DNA of 5,877 bases from Lachnospiraceae bacterium UBA7110 (GTDB lineage: Bacteria > Bacillota > Clostridia > Lachnospirales > Lachnospiraceae): positions 17,001-22,877 of the forward strand of contig DKYC01000099.1 of NCBI GenBank assembly GCA_002492295.1, read 5' to 3'. The notes beneath the pieces were generated by a model. It searched no databases. It saw only the letters and a list, made by a program, of their open reading frames with translations, and was not told the origin of the DNA. The stretch's first letter is position 1. Every line of letters begins with the position of its first letter. Below are positions 4,458 to 5,877 of the stretch, in pieces. Made by a program: the position numbers and the translations under genes.

Positions 4458-5877
4458 TTAGCCTAACAAAGTCATGACGCCCTGGTTCGACTGATTTGCC
4501 TGTGCAAGCATTGACTGGCCTGCCTGCTGCAAAATCTGAAGATTTGAGTATTTTACCATTTCTTCAGCCATGTCCGTATCACGGATGGTTGACTCTGCCT
4601 CTGTCGTGTTCTCAACAACGTTATCCAAGTTCTTGATGGTGTGCTCCAAACGGTTCTGAACGGCACCGAGAGCGGAACGCTGCCTTGATACTGCGATTAA
4701 GGACTCACCTACGACATCAACTGCGGATGTTGCGTTTGCCCCGTTTACGTCTACGATACCGACTTTTTTGCTGTGGAGCATGTCAATGCCGATGCCTGCA
4801 GCTGAAATCGTTTCGATTGTTGTCGTAATCTTATTTTCAAGGTTGCTGTCAGAGCCTACGTGAAGGTCAAACTCAAGGTCTCTGGGAACCTTTGTCGATA
4901 CCTGTGAAATCCAGTAGTTAATACCGTACTCCTCATCCAAGCCATTGTCCTTGGCATCCTTCTCTGACACGACCGCATCCTCTACTCTTGCCTGTGATGT
5001 CAGGAAAAGTCCTCCTGTATAGTTTCCGTTTTTGTCAAAATATGAGTTTAACGCCACGCCCGATACAGCGTTTCCGTCTGCATCATAGAGCACTGCCCTT
5101 GTTTCATTAATCTTAAGTTCTGTATCCGGATTAAACGTGTTATATGGTATAACATATCGATACTTGTCTTCCATACGATCGTCATCCGTAAGGTAATCCG
5201 ATAACGAATCTCCTTTTACAAGATGATATACAACCTCCGTCTCCGTATCGAATATGTACATCTCTTCGTTAGCGACATCCACTCCATTTGCATTCTGTGT
5301 AACCGAAGTAACAGGTAACTGCTCATTGATAAATGCACAGAATTTGTCTTCATTAATTTTACTCGGATATGAGACGGTAGCAACTTTCGAATCCTCCGGT
5401 CTCAAATATTCGGTAATATCCTTGCCATTTTTAATGACAAATGCTGATTCCGGCTGATTTACCGAAGACTTTGTCACGGACGCACTCGTCACATAGATAT
5501 TTGGCTCCCCTACATAGTTAAACTTATATTTCGGTGAAGTGACGCCCGCTGATGTCAATTGGTTCGCGGTGGGAAGCACAAGGTAATTCTCCACATACTT
5601 ATTCGTATATCCCTTATTCTCCGCATCACCCTTTAAAAGATAAAGCTCATTAAACTTTGTCGTTTCTGAAATGCGGTCGATTTCTACGATAAGCTCGTCA
5701 ATCTCGTCCTGAATGTACTGACGGTCTGTCTGTGAGTTTGTACCATTTGCCGCCTGTACGCAAAGCTCGTTCATTCTCTGAAGCATATCCTGAATCTCTG
5801 CCAACGCTCCTTCTGCTGTCTGCACACAGGATACACCGTCCTCTGCGTTTGTCGAAGCCTGTGTCAGACCTCTGATC
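4458..5877 (-). CDS. Flagellin, 5'-truncated by the window edge
   Basis: Structural subunit of the flagellar filament, exported through the flagellar type III apparatus. 472 residues are visible, reading in frame from 5876. By comparison with Bacillus-type flagellins about 55 N-terminal residues are missing, so the full protein would be roughly 525 aa, much longer than the ~300 aa minimal flagellins. Visible residues 1-80 are the N-terminal D1 helices (IRGLTQAS, NAEDG, QTAEGAL, LQRMNEL, QAANGTNS, then IVEIDRIS and TKFN). Residues ~85-330 are a variable, surface-exposed middle domain. Residues ~333-472 are the C-terminal D1/D0 region (GSDSNLENKI, RSALGAVQNRLEHTI, ENTTEAES, IRDTDMAEEM, QANQSNQGVMTLLG-end). 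The family assignment is certain. Oddities are cysteines at visible residues 17, 39 and 180; the first two sit in the conserved helix, where flagellins normally have none. The promoter and true start lie beyond the window. The gene ends in TAA about 20 bp before a hairpin terminator and is followed by glycosyltransferase genes. The symbol (hag, fliC or fla) cannot be chosen from this fragment. Confidence 0.97.
   Translation of the reverse strand, partial: IRGLTQASTNAEDGVSCVQTAEGALAEIQDMLQRMNELCVQAANGTNSQTDRQYIQDEIDELIVEIDRISETTKFNELYLLKGDAENKGYTNKYVENYLVLPTANQLTSAGVTSPKYKFNYVGEPNIYVTSASVTKSSVNQPESAFVIKNGKDITEYLRPEDSKVATVSYPSKINEDKFCAFINEQLPVTSVTQNANGVDVANEEMYIFDTETEVVYHLVKGDSLSDYLTDDDRMEDKYRYVIPYNTFNPDTELKINETRAVLYDADGNAVSGVALNSYFDKNGNYTGGLFLTSQARVEDAVVSEKDAKDNGLDEEYGINYWISQVSTKVPRDLEFDLHVGSDSNLENKITTTIETISAAGIGIDMLHSKKVGIVDVNGANATSAVDVVGESLIAVSRQRSALGAVQNRLEHTIKNLDNVVENTTEAESTIRDTDMAEEMVKYSNLQILQQAGQSMLAQANQSNQGVMTLLG

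Noticed and set aside
5823..5825. GTG at 5825 as the flagellin start
   Set aside because: The frame continues upstream to the window edge with typical flagellin sequence (IRGLTQAS...NAEDGVSC), so this GTG is an internal valine codon.
1..5877. CRISPR array, tRNA/rRNA gene, insertion sequence, att site or phage genes
   Set aside because: No regularly spaced repeats, no transposase or integrase motifs, no terminal inverted repeats and no structured RNA pattern were seen; genes fill nearly the whole window.

Overview
The window reads as a flagellin-glycosylation locus from a low-GC, motile, anaerobic Firmicute, most likely a Lachnospiraceae-type gut Clostridium. The lineage is inferred from four things: the flagellin style (long central domain, classic C-terminus), strong purine-rich ribosome binding sites, a sigma-D (sigma-28) type promoter, and a secreted protein with the HxDxxxDCxCDxCG motif common in surface proteins of gut Clostridia. 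No species can be named from the sequence. Every convincing gene is on the minus strand, so biological order runs from high to low coordinates.

Layout in transcription order: (1) 5876-4458, a flagellin whose first ~55 residues lie outside the window; (2) 4437-4399, a hairpin terminator, followed directly by a sigma-D type promoter (TAAA, 16 bp, GCCGATAT; 4397-4370); (3) 4307-3417, an intact GT11-type (alpha-1,2-fucosyltransferase-like) glycosyltransferase; (4) 3404-2517, a second GT11 gene starting 12 bp later, full length but with an in-frame TAG at codon 68; (5) 2366-1200, a secreted protein of two repeats, each a beta-rich domain bracketed by cysteine motifs; (6) 1128-61, a GT2-type glycosyltransferase with a C-terminal TPR-like region. 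There is no gene-free stretch longer than 150 bp.

The simplest model is that the filament protein and the enzymes that decorate it are expressed in the same flagellar regulatory class. Flagellin is transcribed as its own unit and ends at the hairpin. A separate flagellar-sigma promoter then drives the transferases. GT2 or other glycosyltransferase genes directly downstream of flagellin are an established arrangement in Clostridia (for example C. difficile downstream of fliC). The secreted two-repeat protein inside this set has no obvious known role and is the least explained gene here.

The most notable sequence observations are: the sigma-D promoter in the flagellin/transferase gap, which also settles the start of the first GT11 gene; the amber codon in the second GT11 gene, at the exact border between an N-terminal segment nearly identical to its paralogue in protein (but not in DNA) and a divergent C-terminal segment; cysteines in the normally cysteine-free conserved helices of the flagellin; and the split cysteine motifs of the secreted protein.
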